Source of the DNA: Microvirga sp. SRT01
GTDB taxonomy: Bacteria; Pseudomonadota; Alphaproteobacteria; Sphingomonadales; Sphingomonadaceae
Length of the DNA stretch: 64,000 bases
Assembly (NCBI GenBank): GCA_018139225.1
Contig: JAGSNX010000006.1
Location: 124,001-188,000, forward strand
Reading direction: 5' to 3'
Shown: in pieces, positions 24,482-33,657 of the stretch
Numbering within the stretch: position 1 is the stretch's first letter
Layout: every line of letters begins with the position of its first letter
The notes under the pieces: model-generated
Databases searched by the model: none
What the model was told of the DNA's origin: nothing
The model's input: the letters and a program-made list of their open reading frames with translations, nothing else
Translations under genes and position numbers: made by a program

Positions 24482-26803
24482 CTATCGCGCCGTCGACATC
24501 GAGTACGGCCGCGCCTTCGCGTCGCTGCCCCAGACCTTGTTCGGCGTGCTGGCCATCGTGAACCGCAACGTGCCGCCGGCTCGGATGTCCTCGTCGCGGA
24601 TCACGCTGCGGGTCAGGGGACGGTCGTTGAGCGTCACCGAAGCGACGTAGCGATTCGCGTCCGACAGGCCGTCCGCGACGATCGCGAACTGCTTGCCGTT
24701 GGGCAGGCGCAGCGTCGCGCGGTCGACGAAGGGGCGGCCGATGACATACTCGTTCGATCCCGGCGCGACGGGGTAGAAGCCGAGCGACGTAAACACCAGC
24801 CACGCCGACATCTGGCCGAGATCGTCGTTGCCCGACAGCCCGTCCGGCGTCGCCTTGTACTGCGACTCGACGATCTGCGCCAACCGCTCCTGCGTGCGCC
24901 ACGGCGCGCCGGCGAAGTTGTACATATAGGCGACGTGATGGCTCGGCTCGTTGCCGTGGATATACTGGCCGATCAGGCCGGCGATGTCCTCGGCGTGGCT
25001 GTAGTCGAGCTTCGAGTTGTCGTAATCGAACATCTCGTCGAGCTTGGCTATCGTCTTGCGGTCGCCGCCGAGTAGGCGGATCAGCCCGGCCTGATCCTGT
25101 GGCATGAACCAGCTATATTGCCACGCATTGCCCTCGGTATAGTCGGACCCGTAGTTGATCGCGGTCGGATCGAACGGCACGCGGAAGCTGCCGTCGCTCT
25201 TGCGGGCGCGGAGCCAGCCGGTCTTGGCGTCGAAGCTGTTGCGCCAGTTGCCCGCCCGCTTGTCGAACCGGGCGGCGACATCGGTACGGCCCATCGCGCG
25301 CGCCATGCGGGCGATCGTCCAGTCGTCATAGGCGTATTCGACCGTCTTCGACGCCGCTTCCGGCTCCTTGTCGATCGGCACGTAGCCGCGCGCGATATAC
25401 TCGCCGAGACCGCCATAGGCCTTGGCGTCGGCGCTCGCGACCATCGCGTCGAGCGCGGCGTTGGCGTCGAAGCCGCGCAGGCCCTTCATGTACGCGTCGG
25501 CGATGACGGGTACGGCGTGGTAGCCGATCATCGTCCACGTCTCGCGCCCCGCGAACTGCCAGACGGGCAGGATACCGTCGGGGCTGTAGCGCTGGCTGTC
25601 GACCAGCGAGCGGACGACATCGGTGGTAGTGCGCTCGGGCTGGATCAGCGTCAGCAGCGGATGTTCGGCGCGGAACGTGTCCCACAGCGAAAAGGTGGAG
25701 CGGACCGTGTAACCGTCCGCGACATGCACCTGATCGTCGGGACCGCGCCAGCGCCCATCGGCGTCGCTCCAGACGCTGGGCGCGAGCAGGCTGTGGTAGA
25801 GCGCGGTCGCGACGATGCGCTTCATTGGCGCCGCCGCCTTGATCGCGACCGCGCCCAGCGCGTCGTCCCACGCGCTGCGGGCGCGGGCGAAGACGGCGTC
25901 GAAATCGCCGGTTTCGGCGGCGAGGTTGGCGACGGCGCCCGCCTCGTCGACGCCGGACAGTGCGACCTTCACCTCCAGCGGGCGGTCGAGCTTGCCGAAG
26001 TCGAGCCGTGCTTCGAGCGCCTTGCCGAGCTTTTCCGCCAGCGCATCGCTGCCGCGACCGGGGCCCTGGAAGCCGCGATAGGGCACGTCCTTGTCGCGAT
26101 CGACCAGCGCGTGGCCGGTCAGCGGCGCGGAGAATCGCATCGCGAAGAACAGCTTGCGGCCGGGAGCCCAGCCGCGTGTCTCGCGAAAGCCGGTCAGGAT
26201 GCCGTCGGGGCGCAGGTGCAGCCCGGACCACAGGATCTTGCCCGGATAATTGTACAGCGACGAGCGCAGGTCGACGACCAGATGCGCCGCGCGGCCCTTG
26301 GGGAAAGCGTAGCGGTGGACTCCGCCCCGCGTGCCGGCGGTCATCTCCGCACGCACGCCGGGACCGTCGAGCGTGACGGCGTAATAGCCCGGCCGAGCCG
26401 TCTCGGTCGCGTGCGCGAACTTCGACCGATAGCCGGGCGCGGCGGGGGTGCCGGGGTCCATCGGCACCGTATCGCCCGAGACCGGCATGACGAGGACGTC
26501 GCCGAGATCGGAATGGCCCGCGCCGGAGAAATGCGTGTGGCTGAACCCCTCGATCGTGGGATCGTCGTAGCGATAGCCAGCGGCGTGGCCGTAACAGTCG
26601 CGGATCTGGCAACCGGTGTCGGTGTCCGGCGACAATTGCACCATCCCGAACGGTGCGACCGCGCCGGGAAAGGTGTGACCCTCTCCTCCGGTGCCGATGA
26701 ACGGATCGACCGCGTCGGACGGGCGGACCGCGTCCTGCGCGGCGAGCGGAGATGTCAGGATCAGCGCGGCGGTCAGGCCGAGGCGGTGCAGCTTGGATGC
26801 CAT
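24482..26803 (-). CDS. Glycoside hydrolase family 92 exo-alpha-mannosidase
   Basis: A 773-aa secreted enzyme. It has a Sec-type signal (LHRLGLTAALILTSPLAA). The N-terminal beta-sandwich opens with the GH92 signature IGTGGEGHTFPGAVAPFGMV and GFSHTHFSGAGHSD. The (alpha/alpha)6 domain carries the likely catalytic acid Glu557 in YTEGNAWQYSW and the late acidic pair in GNDDLGQMSAW; calcium-dependent inverting hydrolysis is known for the family. HGNEPSHH is of the GNEP subtype. The start ATG 26803 has GGAAAGG at good spacing. The ROK kinase gene ends 26 bases upstream on the same strand, so freed mannose could be phosphorylated by its operon partner. Confidence 0.95.
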   Translation of the reverse strand: MASKLHRLGLTAALILTSPLAAQDAVRPSDAVDPFIGTGGEGHTFPGAVAPFGMVQLSPDTDTGCQIRDCYGHAAGYRYDDPTIEGFSHTHFSGAGHSDLGDVLVMPVSGDTVPMDPGTPAAPGYRSKFAHATETARPGYYAVTLDGPGVRAEMTAGTRGGVHRYAFPKGRAAHLVVDLRSSLYNYPGKILWSGLHLRPDGILTGFRETRGWAPGRKLFFAMRFSAPLTGHALVDRDKDVPYRGFQGPGRGSDALAEKLGKALEARLDFGKLDRPLEVKVALSGVDEAGAVANLAAETGDFDAVFARARSAWDDALGAVAIKAAAPMKRIVATALYHSLLAPSVWSDADGRWRGPDDQVHVADGYTVRSTFSLWDTFRAEHPLLTLIQPERTTTDVVRSLVDSQRYSPDGILPVWQFAGRETWTMIGYHAVPVIADAYMKGLRGFDANAALDAMVASADAKAYGGLGEYIARGYVPIDKEPEAASKTVEYAYDDWTIARMARAMGRTDVAARFDKRAGNWRNSFDAKTGWLRARKSDGSFRVPFDPTAINYGSDYTEGNAWQYSWFMPQDQAGLIRLLGGDRKTIAKLDEMFDYDNSKLDYSHAEDIAGLIGQYIHGNEPSHHVAYMYNFAGAPWRTQERLAQIVESQYKATPDGLSGNDDLGQMSAWLVFTSLGFYPVAPGSNEYVIGRPFVDRATLRLPNGKQFAIVADGLSDANRYVASVTLNDRPLTRSVIRDEDIRAGGTLRFTMASTPNKVWGSDAKARPYSMSTAR

Positions 26804-26828
26804 AGTCGGACCTTTCCGGATGGGGATG

Positions 26829-27728
26829 TCAGAGCGCGTTGGCGGCGAGGACGATCGAGCCGAGCGGCCCCGCCAGATCGCCCAACGCCGGCGCGGTGAT
26901 GAAGGGGCGGGTGTCGGGCAGATCCATGTAGCCGCCCAGACTGCGCTCCAGCGCCGCCTCGATTCGCGGCAGCAGATGCGGCTGGCGGTTGAGCACGCCG
27001 CCGCCGATCGCGATGCGCAGGGGGCCGGTGGTGGCGACGAGCGAATGACACATCGCCGCCAGCGTCGCGACGACCGGGTCCCAGACCGGATCGTCCGCCG
27101 CCACGTCGGCGACCGCGCGACCTTTGAGCCGCACGACCAGCGCGCTGCCCGATGCCAGACCCTCGACGCAATCGTCGTGGTAGATGCAGGCGCTGGCGAC
27201 ACTATCGTCCGGCAGGCGCGGCACCCGGATATGGCCGATCTCGCTATGGCCGATGCCGCGCGTGGGTTTGCCGTGGACGATCAGGCCGACGCCGACGCCG
27301 GTGCCGACCGTGACATAGGCGAAGTCGTGCAAGCCCTGCGCGCAGCCCCAGCGCATCTCCGCCAGCGCGGCGCCGTTGACATCCGTGTCGAATCCGACCG
27401 GTCGATCGACGGCGGCGGCGATCGGCCCGACGATATCGGTGTCGCGCCAGCCGGGCTTGTTCGTCGCCAGGATATGTCCGTAGCGGTGATCGGCGTGGTC
27501 GAGGCAGACCGGCCCGAACGACGCGATCCCGACCGCAGCGAAGCCATGCGCCGCATCCCAGTCGCGCAACGTCGTCAGGATCGCTGCGAGCGTCTCGGCC
27601 GGCAGCGTGGTCGGAATGGTTCGCTGATCGACGATCTCGCCGGGACCGTGCGCCAGCGTACAGACGCATTTGGTGCCGCCGAGCTCGATGCCCGCAAATG
27701 GGTGGCGATGCTGCGTGTCTGGACCCAA
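26829..27728 (-). CDS. ROK-family hexokinase (fructokinase/mannokinase type)
   Basis: A 299-aa cytosolic sugar kinase. It has the phosphate loop GIELGGTKCVCTLA, the sugar-binding Asn/Asp region VGFDTDVNGAALAEMRWG, and the ROK zinc site GHSEIGHIRVPR followed by CIYHDDCVEGLASG, the spacing seen in fructokinases and mannokinases. Placed upstream of a GH92 mannosidase gene and beside a whole alpha-mannan degradation locus, its best physiological assignment is mannose phosphorylation to mannose 6-phosphate; fructose is an alternative. It is divergent from the ROK regulator at 27919. The start is ATG 27728, with no strong ribosome-binding site, so a slightly different start is possible. Confidence 0.9.
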   Translation of the reverse strand: MGPDTQHRHPFAGIELGGTKCVCTLAHGPGEIVDQRTIPTTLPAETLAAILTTLRDWDAAHGFAAVGIASFGPVCLDHADHRYGHILATNKPGWRDTDIVGPIAAAVDRPVGFDTDVNGAALAEMRWGCAQGLHDFAYVTVGTGVGVGLIVHGKPTRGIGHSEIGHIRVPRLPDDSVASACIYHDDCVEGLASGSALVVRLKGRAVADVAADDPVWDPVVATLAAMCHSLVATTGPLRIAIGGGVLNRQPHLLPRIEAALERSLGGYMDLPDTRPFITAPALGDLAGPLGSIVLAANAL

Positions 27729-27918
27729 GCGTCCTGTCCCCTTACGTGCCGGCTTTACTAGCTACCGGTCGTCTGCTTCGCTCTTGTGCGATGATCGCAG
27801 CCGATTAAACAATCAAATTGCATAATTCAAACAGCGATCTTGCGGGGGGACGAATGGGGCAGCGGGTTCTGACGATCGGCCGGCCGGGTGCCGCCCTACG
27901 CTCGATCGCGATAGCGGC
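27729..27918. promoter_or_regulatory. Divergent promoter region between ROK kinase and ROK regulator
   Basis: This 190-base gap contains the most AT-rich patch of its neighbourhood, 27801-27835, with a small palindrome AATTGCATAATT. Such patches usually hold promoters and operators of divergent genes. I could not assign clear -35/-10 boxes. Control by the adjacent ROK regulator is inferred from the layout only. Confidence 0.35.
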
Positions 27919-29142
27919 GTGACGCGCCGCGACGTCCCGCGGCTGTCGGGGACCAACCTGGAACGCGCCGCCGACCACAACCAGCGTGTGACGCTGCACG
28001 CGATCCGCGTCGGCGGATCGCTGACGCGGGTCGATCTGGCGCGGATCACCGGCCTGACCGCGCCGGCCATCGCCAACATCACGCGCCGGCTGTTGCAGGA
28101 CGGATTGATCGAGGAGGCGGGCCAGCGTCGCGGCGGTCGGGGGCAGCCTCCGACCAATCTGGAGGTGCGGCGCGACGCGTGTTACTCGATCGGCGTCAAT
28201 GTCGACCGCGACCACATGACGATCGTGCTGGTCGATTTCGCGGGCGACGTGCTGGCGCGCAAATCGGAGGAGATCGACTTCGCGTTGCCGGAGGATGTCC
28301 GCGCGCTCTACCGCCGCTCGATCAAGCCGATGTTGAAGAGTGCGAACGTCGATCCGGCGAAGCTGGTCGGGCTGGGCGTCGCGGTGCCCGATGATCTGGG
28401 GTCGGTCGATCTGCCGGGCCGACCGGCGGCCTATGCGGCGTGGAACGACGTCGACATGGCCGAGCTGTTCGCGCAGCCGCTGCCCCTCGCCGTGTTCGTG
28501 GAGAACGATGCAGCGGCGGCGGCGACGGGCGAGATGCAATTGGGGCTCGGGCAGAGCTTCAACAGCTTCTTCTACATCCTCATCTCCTCCGGGCTCGGAG
28601 GCGGCTTCGTGATCGACGGCGCGTATGCACGCGGCGCGAACGGGCGCAGCGGCGAACTGGGCTTCATGCTCGCGCCGGACGGTGACGGCGGGCAGGAGCA
28701 GGTGCAGGCGCTGGTCTCGTTATCGGGGTTGGCCGAGCATCTGCGCGGCGAGGGATTCACACTGGCCGACATGCTGCGCGGCGGTAACCGCGACGCTGCG
28801 CTGGCGGCGTGCGTCGATCGGTGGGTGGACCGCGCCGCGCAACGGCTGTGCACGCCGCTGGATGCGATCAATTGCCTCATCAATCCGGCGGTGGTGCTGA
28901 TCGGCGGGCGACTGCCGAGCGCGATCGTCGAGCAACTGGCGGAGCGGGTGAACGCGCGGATCGGCGATGCCACGGATGCGCCGGCGATCGCACCGGTCGC
29001 GCGGGCCGCGCTGTCGGAGGATGCGCCGGCGGTGGGTGCCGCGATCCTGCCCTTCAGCCACTTCCTGCTGCCCAAGCCGGGAGCGTTGTGGAAGGCCGCG
29101 CAGGGCGACGGCGCGGTCACCCGCGTGGGCATACCGATGTAA
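27919..29142 (+). CDS. ROK-family transcriptional regulator (NagC/Mlc-like)
   Basis: A 407-aa regulator. Residues ~15-75 form a winged helix-turn-helix (HAIRVGGSLTRVDLARITGL, then APAIANITRRLLQDGLIEE). The rest is a ROK fold with LGLGQSFNSFFYILISSGLG and the sugar-contacting VENDAAAAATGE. The zinc-binding Cys motif of ROK kinases is absent, as in several sugar-sensing ROK regulators. The start is GTG 27919 with a poor ribosome-binding site; no better upstream start is seen. It is divergent from the kinase/GH92 pair and precedes the TonB receptor and mannosidase genes, so it is the natural local regulator of the alpha-mannan locus. Confidence 0.92.
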   Translation: MTRRDVPRLSGTNLERAADHNQRVTLHAIRVGGSLTRVDLARITGLTAPAIANITRRLLQDGLIEEAGQRRGGRGQPPTNLEVRRDACYSIGVNVDRDHMTIVLVDFAGDVLARKSEEIDFALPEDVRALYRRSIKPMLKSANVDPAKLVGLGVAVPDDLGSVDLPGRPAAYAAWNDVDMAELFAQPLPLAVFVENDAAAAATGEMQLGLGQSFNSFFYILISSGLGGGFVIDGAYARGANGRSGELGFMLAPDGDGGQEQVQALVSLSGLAEHLRGEGFTLADMLRGGNRDAALAACVDRWVDRAAQRLCTPLDAINCLINPAVVLIGGRLPSAIVEQLAERVNARIGDATDAPAIAPVARAALSEDAPAVGAAILPFSHFLLPKPGALWKAAQGDGAVTRVGIPM

Positions 29143-29449
29143 GACACGTCGTGGCGCGCGCACCGGTCCGCGCCCGCGCGATTCGTTTCCCGCTTCGGAG
29201 ACGAACCCAACTTCCCTTTCCGGCTCGCTACTTAATGGGAGCGATATCGCAATCATTTGCATCGCTTCATCTATGACCGGATAGGACCTATCTATATCAT
29301 TCTATTGACAATTTGCTTTTCATATTGCGAAATGCGCCTCAGGCCGCTGCCGATCGCCGTCCGCCCCGTGGGGTAGGGACGCGGCAGCAGACGGTCGTGG
29401 GACTGGGGTTGGCGACGCAGTGCGCGTCCGGCCCGTGGGAGGATTTCGC
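29143..29449 (+). promoter_or_regulatory. Upstream region of the mannan-locus TonB receptor, with candidate -35 and operator
   Basis: No gene is seen in these 307 bases. At 29246-29263 ATCGCAATCATTTGCATC is an imperfect palindrome with the same arm/centre/arm layout as the LacI operator at 16148. At 29305-29310 there is a perfect TTGACA -35 box; the matching -10 is not clear. The AT-rich run 29280-29330 contrasts with the GC-rich surroundings. A strong ribosome-binding site GGGAGGA (29437-29443) precedes the receptor start. Confidence 0.45.
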
Positions 29450-32400
29450 ATGACCGTTTCCGATCGCTATCGCCGCCGCGCGCTGCCGCATTTGCTGGCG
29501 ACCGCCACTCTCGTCATCGGTGCGGGCTCTGCGCAGGCGCAGCAGGCCACGTCGCCCGCCACCGCCCCTGCGACGGCACAACCGGTGGAAACGCCGCAGG
29601 CGCAGGCGCCATCGAACCAGCCGGGCACCGAGAACCAGGCCGCGCCGCTGGGCGACGCCGCCACGGCCGCGCCGCAGGACGATGCGGCCGGGGGCGATAT
29701 CGTCGTGACGGGATACCGTCAGTCGATCGAACAGAGCCTGAGCCGCAAGCGCGAGGCGAATGCGTTCGTCGACGTCATCACCGCGGAGGACATCGGCAAG
29801 TTCCCCGACAAGAACGTGGCCGATTCGCTGCAACGCGTGCCCGGCATCATCATCGATCGCGACGGTGGCGAGGGTTCTCGCGTCAGCATCCGTGGTCTCC
29901 AGTCGGACCTGACGCTGACGCAGCTCAACGGCAATTTCATCGCGTCCGCCGACGACAACGAGCCGTCGCGCTCGTTCAACTATCTGCTGCTGCCGTCGAA
30001 CATGATCGGCAGCGTCGACGTGTTCAAGTCGCCCGAAGCGCGCCTCGACGAGGGCGGCGTCGGCGGCACGATCATCCTGCACACGCGCCGACCGCTCGAC
30101 CTGAAGTCGCTCAGCGGCTTCATCTCCGCCGAAGGCACCTATGCCGACGTGACGAAGAAGGTGGAGCCGCAGATCGGTGGCCAGCTGTCGTGGAAGAATG
30201 CGGACGAGACGTTCGGCGTGCTGGTCGGCGGCACCTACCAGGTCCGCACCGTGCGCGATCACCGCGCCGCGGCGTCGAGCTGGAACTGGTGGACGTACGA
30301 CCGCGCGAGCGAGCCGGCGACCGACGTCAACGGCAATACCTTCGCCAATGACGACGCGATCTCCTACTGGCCGGAGAATACCGGCGCGACGACGCAGTCG
30401 GGCCAACGTTATTCCGGGTACTGGGCGCCGCAGCAGGTCAGCCAGACGATCACCGACCAGCGGCGCAAGCGGCTCGGCATCCAGGCGACCGCGCAGATGA
30501 AGCCGTTCGAGGACTTCACCGTCACGGCGAACTACTTCCGCTTCCAGGTCAACGACAACTTCGTCAGCAACGGCATCCAGATCCCCGAATGGGGTTATGG
30601 CAACTTCTTCTCGGGCGCGTCGCTGGACCCCAGCGGCACGATCTTCCAGTCGGCGCAGTTCACCGTGCCGCAGGACGGGACCGGGTGCCGGGTGCAGGTC
30701 GGCAACCAGCCGCCGTGCACGATGGAGACGCCGCAGATCTACGGTACGTACAGCCGCGAGAAGTCCGTCTCCAACACCTTCGATGTCGAGGGCGCGTTCG
30801 CCCGCGACCGGTTCGAGGCGACGTTCAAGATCGGCAAGACGCGCGCCACCGGCGGCCCCTCCGGCCGGTTCAGCGTCGCCGCCAAGCCGCGCGTCGTGAA
30901 CGGCACCAGCGGCATCAACGGCAACCTGTACAGCGCGTGGAACTTCACCGACCAGTCGGCCAATTTCGAGTTCTCGCCGGAGCTTCAGGACAACATCAAC
31001 AAGGGCCTGACGCAGATCGATCTGGGTTCGACCAACTCGTCGTTCAACCGCAGCCGCATCGACCAGCGTTACGCGCAGCTGGATCTGACGCGGAAGTTCG
31101 AGACGTTCCTCGACTCGGTGCAGATCGGCGCGAAGTGGCGCGACGGTGGCGTGCATCGCTCCACCGGCCGCAACGAATGGTATGCCGATCCGGCGACGCA
31201 ACTCCGCTATCAGGACACGCCGGGCGCCGCGACGACGCAGCCGGGGTTCTTCTTCGACAAACCGATCGGCAATATCGCCGGTGGTTTTACCGGCAATGCG
31301 TTCCCGGCGATCGATTTCCAGAACTACCTGAACTACCTGAACACGACGTACGGCGAGGCGGTACGCGTCGACGAGACCGACTTCGTCTACGACATTGGCG
31401 AGCGGATCTGGGCAGGGTACGTCCAGACCAACTTCAAGACCGATCGCTTCCGCGGCAATATCGGCTTGCGCTACGTCAACACGAAGCAGACGGGCGTCAC
31501 GTCGGACCGGTTGCAGCTGCTGTCCGATTACTGCGTGAACGCGCCCGGTGGACCGTTCGAGACGCCGCCGGTCGGTGCGGACGGCAACTGCATCGTGCTG
31601 CCGCTCGCGCAGCGCGAGCAGATCGTCAACACGCGGCTCGACCAGACCCGGACGTACGACGACTGGCTGCCGAGCGTGAACGCGGCGTTCGACGTGACCG
31701 AGAACCTGCTGCTGCGCGGCGCGATCGCCAAGGTCGTCTCCCGCCCGGCGTTCAGCAACCTGGGATCGCAGCGCAACCTGACGTTCCGCACGCCGGAATA
31801 TGCGTTCGACCGGCGTCAGTTCGGCGAGCGCGAGGGCTGGTCGGGGTCGGGCGGCAACAGTGCGCTCAACCCGTTCAAGGCGTGGCAATACGACATCGGC
31901 ATCGAATGGTACTTCAAGCGCGGATCGGTGCTGGGCGCGACGCTGTTCCGCAAGGACGTGTCGGACTTCATCGTGCCTTTGGTGCTCGACGTGACGCAGA
32001 CGGTGAACGGCGAGCAGGTTCTGATCCAGCCGTACAGCACGGTCGCCAACGGCTCCGACGCGCGGTCGCAGGGTGTCGAGGTGTACGCGCAGCACACGCT
32101 GCCGTTCGGTCTCGGCGCGCAGGTAAACTTCACCTACAACGACACGTCGGTCGCGCAGATCACGGTCGACGGGCAGAATGTCGGCAGCTCGCCGCTGGTC
32201 GGCAGCGCCAAGACGCAGGTCAACGCGTCGCTGTTCTACGAAACCGACAAGATGCTGTTGCGCGCGTCGTACAATCGTCGTGGCGAGGTCGTCCGCGGGC
32301 TTCAGTCCGGGTTGAACGTCTACGACAACCCGTACGAGCAGATCGATCTGAACGCGTCGTACAACCTGCTCGACAACGTCGTGCTGAGCGCGTCGATCAT

Positions 32401-32515
32401 CAACCTGACCAAGTCGGAACAGCGCCAGCATCTGGGCAACGACACCGATGCGCGGTTCATCTCGAACCTCTATTCGGGTCGTCGCGCCTATGTCGGCGTG
32501 TCGTACAAGTTCTGA
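29450..32515 (+). CDS. TonB-dependent receptor (carbohydrate-type, mannan locus)
   Basis: A 1021-aa outer-membrane receptor. After a signal peptide ending GAGSAQAQQ comes a ~50-residue spacer rich in Ala, Pro and Gln, then a TonB-box-like stretch (DIVVTGYRQSIEQSL). The plug domain contains FPDKNVADSLQRVPGIIIDR and VSIRGLQSDLTLTQLNG. The large beta-barrel ends with an aromatic C-terminal strand, RRAYVGVSYKF. Receptors of this oar-like subtype in sphingomonads and Caulobacter take up oligosaccharides. The genes right behind it encode GH43, GH92 and GH125 enzymes, so mannose-containing oligosaccharides are the probable cargo. The start is ATG 29450; a GTG at 29420 would put an odd extension before the signal peptide. 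Confidence 0.95.
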   Translation: MTVSDRYRRRALPHLLATATLVIGAGSAQAQQATSPATAPATAQPVETPQAQAPSNQPGTENQAAPLGDAATAAPQDDAAGGDIVVTGYRQSIEQSLSRKREANAFVDVITAEDIGKFPDKNVADSLQRVPGIIIDRDGGEGSRVSIRGLQSDLTLTQLNGNFIASADDNEPSRSFNYLLLPSNMIGSVDVFKSPEARLDEGGVGGTIILHTRRPLDLKSLSGFISAEGTYADVTKKVEPQIGGQLSWKNADETFGVLVGGTYQVRTVRDHRAAASSWNWWTYDRASEPATDVNGNTFANDDAISYWPENTGATTQSGQRYSGYWAPQQVSQTITDQRRKRLGIQATAQMKPFEDFTVTANYFRFQVNDNFVSNGIQIPEWGYGNFFSGASLDPSGTIFQSAQFTVPQDGTGCRVQVGNQPPCTMETPQIYGTYSREKSVSNTFDVEGAFARDRFEATFKIGKTRATGGPSGRFSVAAKPRVVNGTSGINGNLYSAWNFTDQSANFEFSPELQDNINKGLTQIDLGSTNSSFNRSRIDQRYAQLDLTRKFETFLDSVQIGAKWRDGGVHRSTGRNEWYADPATQLRYQDTPGAATTQPGFFFDKPIGNIAGGFTGNAFPAIDFQNYLNYLNTTYGEAVRVDETDFVYDIGERIWAGYVQTNFKTDRFRGNIGLRYVNTKQTGVTSDRLQLLSDYCVNAPGGPFETPPVGADGNCIVLPLAQREQIVNTRLDQTRTYDDWLPSVNAAFDVTENLLLRGAIAKVVSRPAFSNLGSQRNLTFRTPEYAFDRRQFGEREGWSGSGGNSALNPFKAWQYDIGIEWYFKRGSVLGATLFRKDVSDFIVPLVLDVTQTVNGEQVLIQPYSTVANGSDARSQGVEVYAQHTLPFGLGAQVNFTYNDTSVAQITVDGQNVGSSPLVGSAKTQVNASLFYETDKMLLRASYNRRGEVVRGLQSGLNVYDNPYEQIDLNASYNLLDNVVLSASIINLTKSEQRQHLGNDTDARFISNLYSGRRAYVGVSYKF

Positions 32516-32523
32516 TGCAAAAT

Positions 32524-32552
32524 CGGGCCGGGATCGCGAGCATCCCGGCCCG
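32524..32552 (+). terminator. Strong hairpin between TonB receptor and GH43 genes
   Basis: CGGGCCGGGAT and ATCCCGGCCCG form a perfect 11-bp stem with a 7-base loop, eight bases after the receptor stop codon. No T-run follows, so it may be an attenuating or mRNA-stabilising hairpin that sets receptor/hydrolase ratios rather than a full terminator. Confidence 0.6.
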
Positions 32553-32573
32553 GCCGTTCCGGAAGGACGCGAG

Positions 32574-33620
32574 ATGAAGAAGGCGCTGCTGGCCGGACTG
32601 GCGCTGCTGACCCTGCCGGTGGGGGTTATCGCGGCGAACCCGATCGTCAAGGGCTGGTACGCCGACCCGGAAATCCGCGTCTTCCAGAACCGTTACTGGA
32701 TCTACCCGACCTATTCCGACGACGATGGCAGGCCCGACGTCACGACGCACTTTTCCGCGCGCCAGCAGGAGGACCGCAAGCGCCGGATGGTGCGGCCGTC
32801 CTATGGGAAGCAGACGTTCTTCAACGCGTTCTCGTCGAACGATCTGGTCCACTGGACCAAGCACCCACACGTGCTGGACGTGACGAACGTCGCTTGGGCA
32901 TCCTATGCGATCTGGGCGCCGACGGTGATCGACGCGCACGGCAAATACTACATGTTCTTCAGCGCCAACGACATCCAGAGCGATGCGGAGGTCGGCGGCA
33001 TCGGGCTGGCGGTCAGCGACACGCCCGGCGGGCCGTTCCGCGATGCGATCGGCAAGCCGCTGATCGATACATTCCACAATGGCGCACAGCCGATCGACCC
33101 GTTCGTGTTCCGCGATGACGATGGGCAGGTGTACCTGTTCTCCGGCGGCTGGAAGCACTGCAACGTCGTGCGGCTGAGCGACGACCTGCGCAGCGTGAAG
33201 CCGTTCGCGGACGGAACGACCTACAAGGAGATCACGCCGCCCGGCTATGTCGAGGGATCGTTCGTCATCAAGCGCAACGGCGTCTATTACCTGATGTGGT
33301 CGGAGGGTGGCTGGACCGGCCCCGATTACAGCGTCGCCTATGCGACGGGGCCGACCGCGCTTGGCCCGTTCACGCCCAAGGGCAAGATCCTGGCGCAGGA
33401 CATGACGATCGCGCGCGGCGCTGGGCATCATTCCGTCGTCAACGTGCCCGGCACCGACAACTGGTACATCGTCTATCACCGCCGCCCGCTGAACGACGAC
33501 AAGGGCGAGCATCGTCAGGTCGCGATCGATCGCCTGAGCTTCGCCGCCGATGGTACGATCCGGCCGGTCAAGATGACGAACAGCGGTGTCGCACCCCGGC
33601 CGCTGATCGCCAGACGATGA
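32574..33620 (+). CDS. Glycoside hydrolase family 43-type enzyme in the mannan locus
   Basis: A 348-aa secreted five-bladed propeller. Signal peptide: KKALLAGLALLTLPVGVIAA. The three catalytic acids of GH43 are at their usual places: Asp in KGWYADPEIRVFQNRYWIY, Asp in GAQPIDPFVFRDDDGQVYLF, and Glu in GYVEGSFVIKRNGVYYLMWS. The late HHSVVNVPGTDNWYIVYHR strand closes the propeller. GH43 enzymes mostly release arabinose, xylose or galactose, which is odd in a locus otherwise dedicated to alpha-mannosides; it may remove a side group that blocks the mannosidases. ATG 32574 follows GGAAGGACG. The GH92 gene begins 37 bases later. Confidence 0.9.
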   Translation: MKKALLAGLALLTLPVGVIAANPIVKGWYADPEIRVFQNRYWIYPTYSDDDGRPDVTTHFSARQQEDRKRRMVRPSYGKQTFFNAFSSNDLVHWTKHPHVLDVTNVAWASYAIWAPTVIDAHGKYYMFFSANDIQSDAEVGGIGLAVSDTPGGPFRDAIGKPLIDTFHNGAQPIDPFVFRDDDGQVYLFSGGWKHCNVVRLSDDLRSVKPFADGTTYKEITPPGYVEGSFVIKRNGVYYLMWSEGGWTGPDYSVAYATGPTALGPFTPKGKILAQDMTIARGAGHHSVVNVPGTDNWYIVYHRRPLNDDKGEHRQVAIDRLSFAADGTIRPVKMTNSGVAPRPLIARR

Positions 33621-33657
33621 CGACGACACGCGCCGATGCGCGATGGGAGAGAATGAC

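Noticed and set aside
29339..32650. 1103-codon minus-strand frame opposite the TonB receptor
   Set aside because: Same artefact: no domain, extreme Arg/Val/Asp content, fully antisense to a certain receptor.
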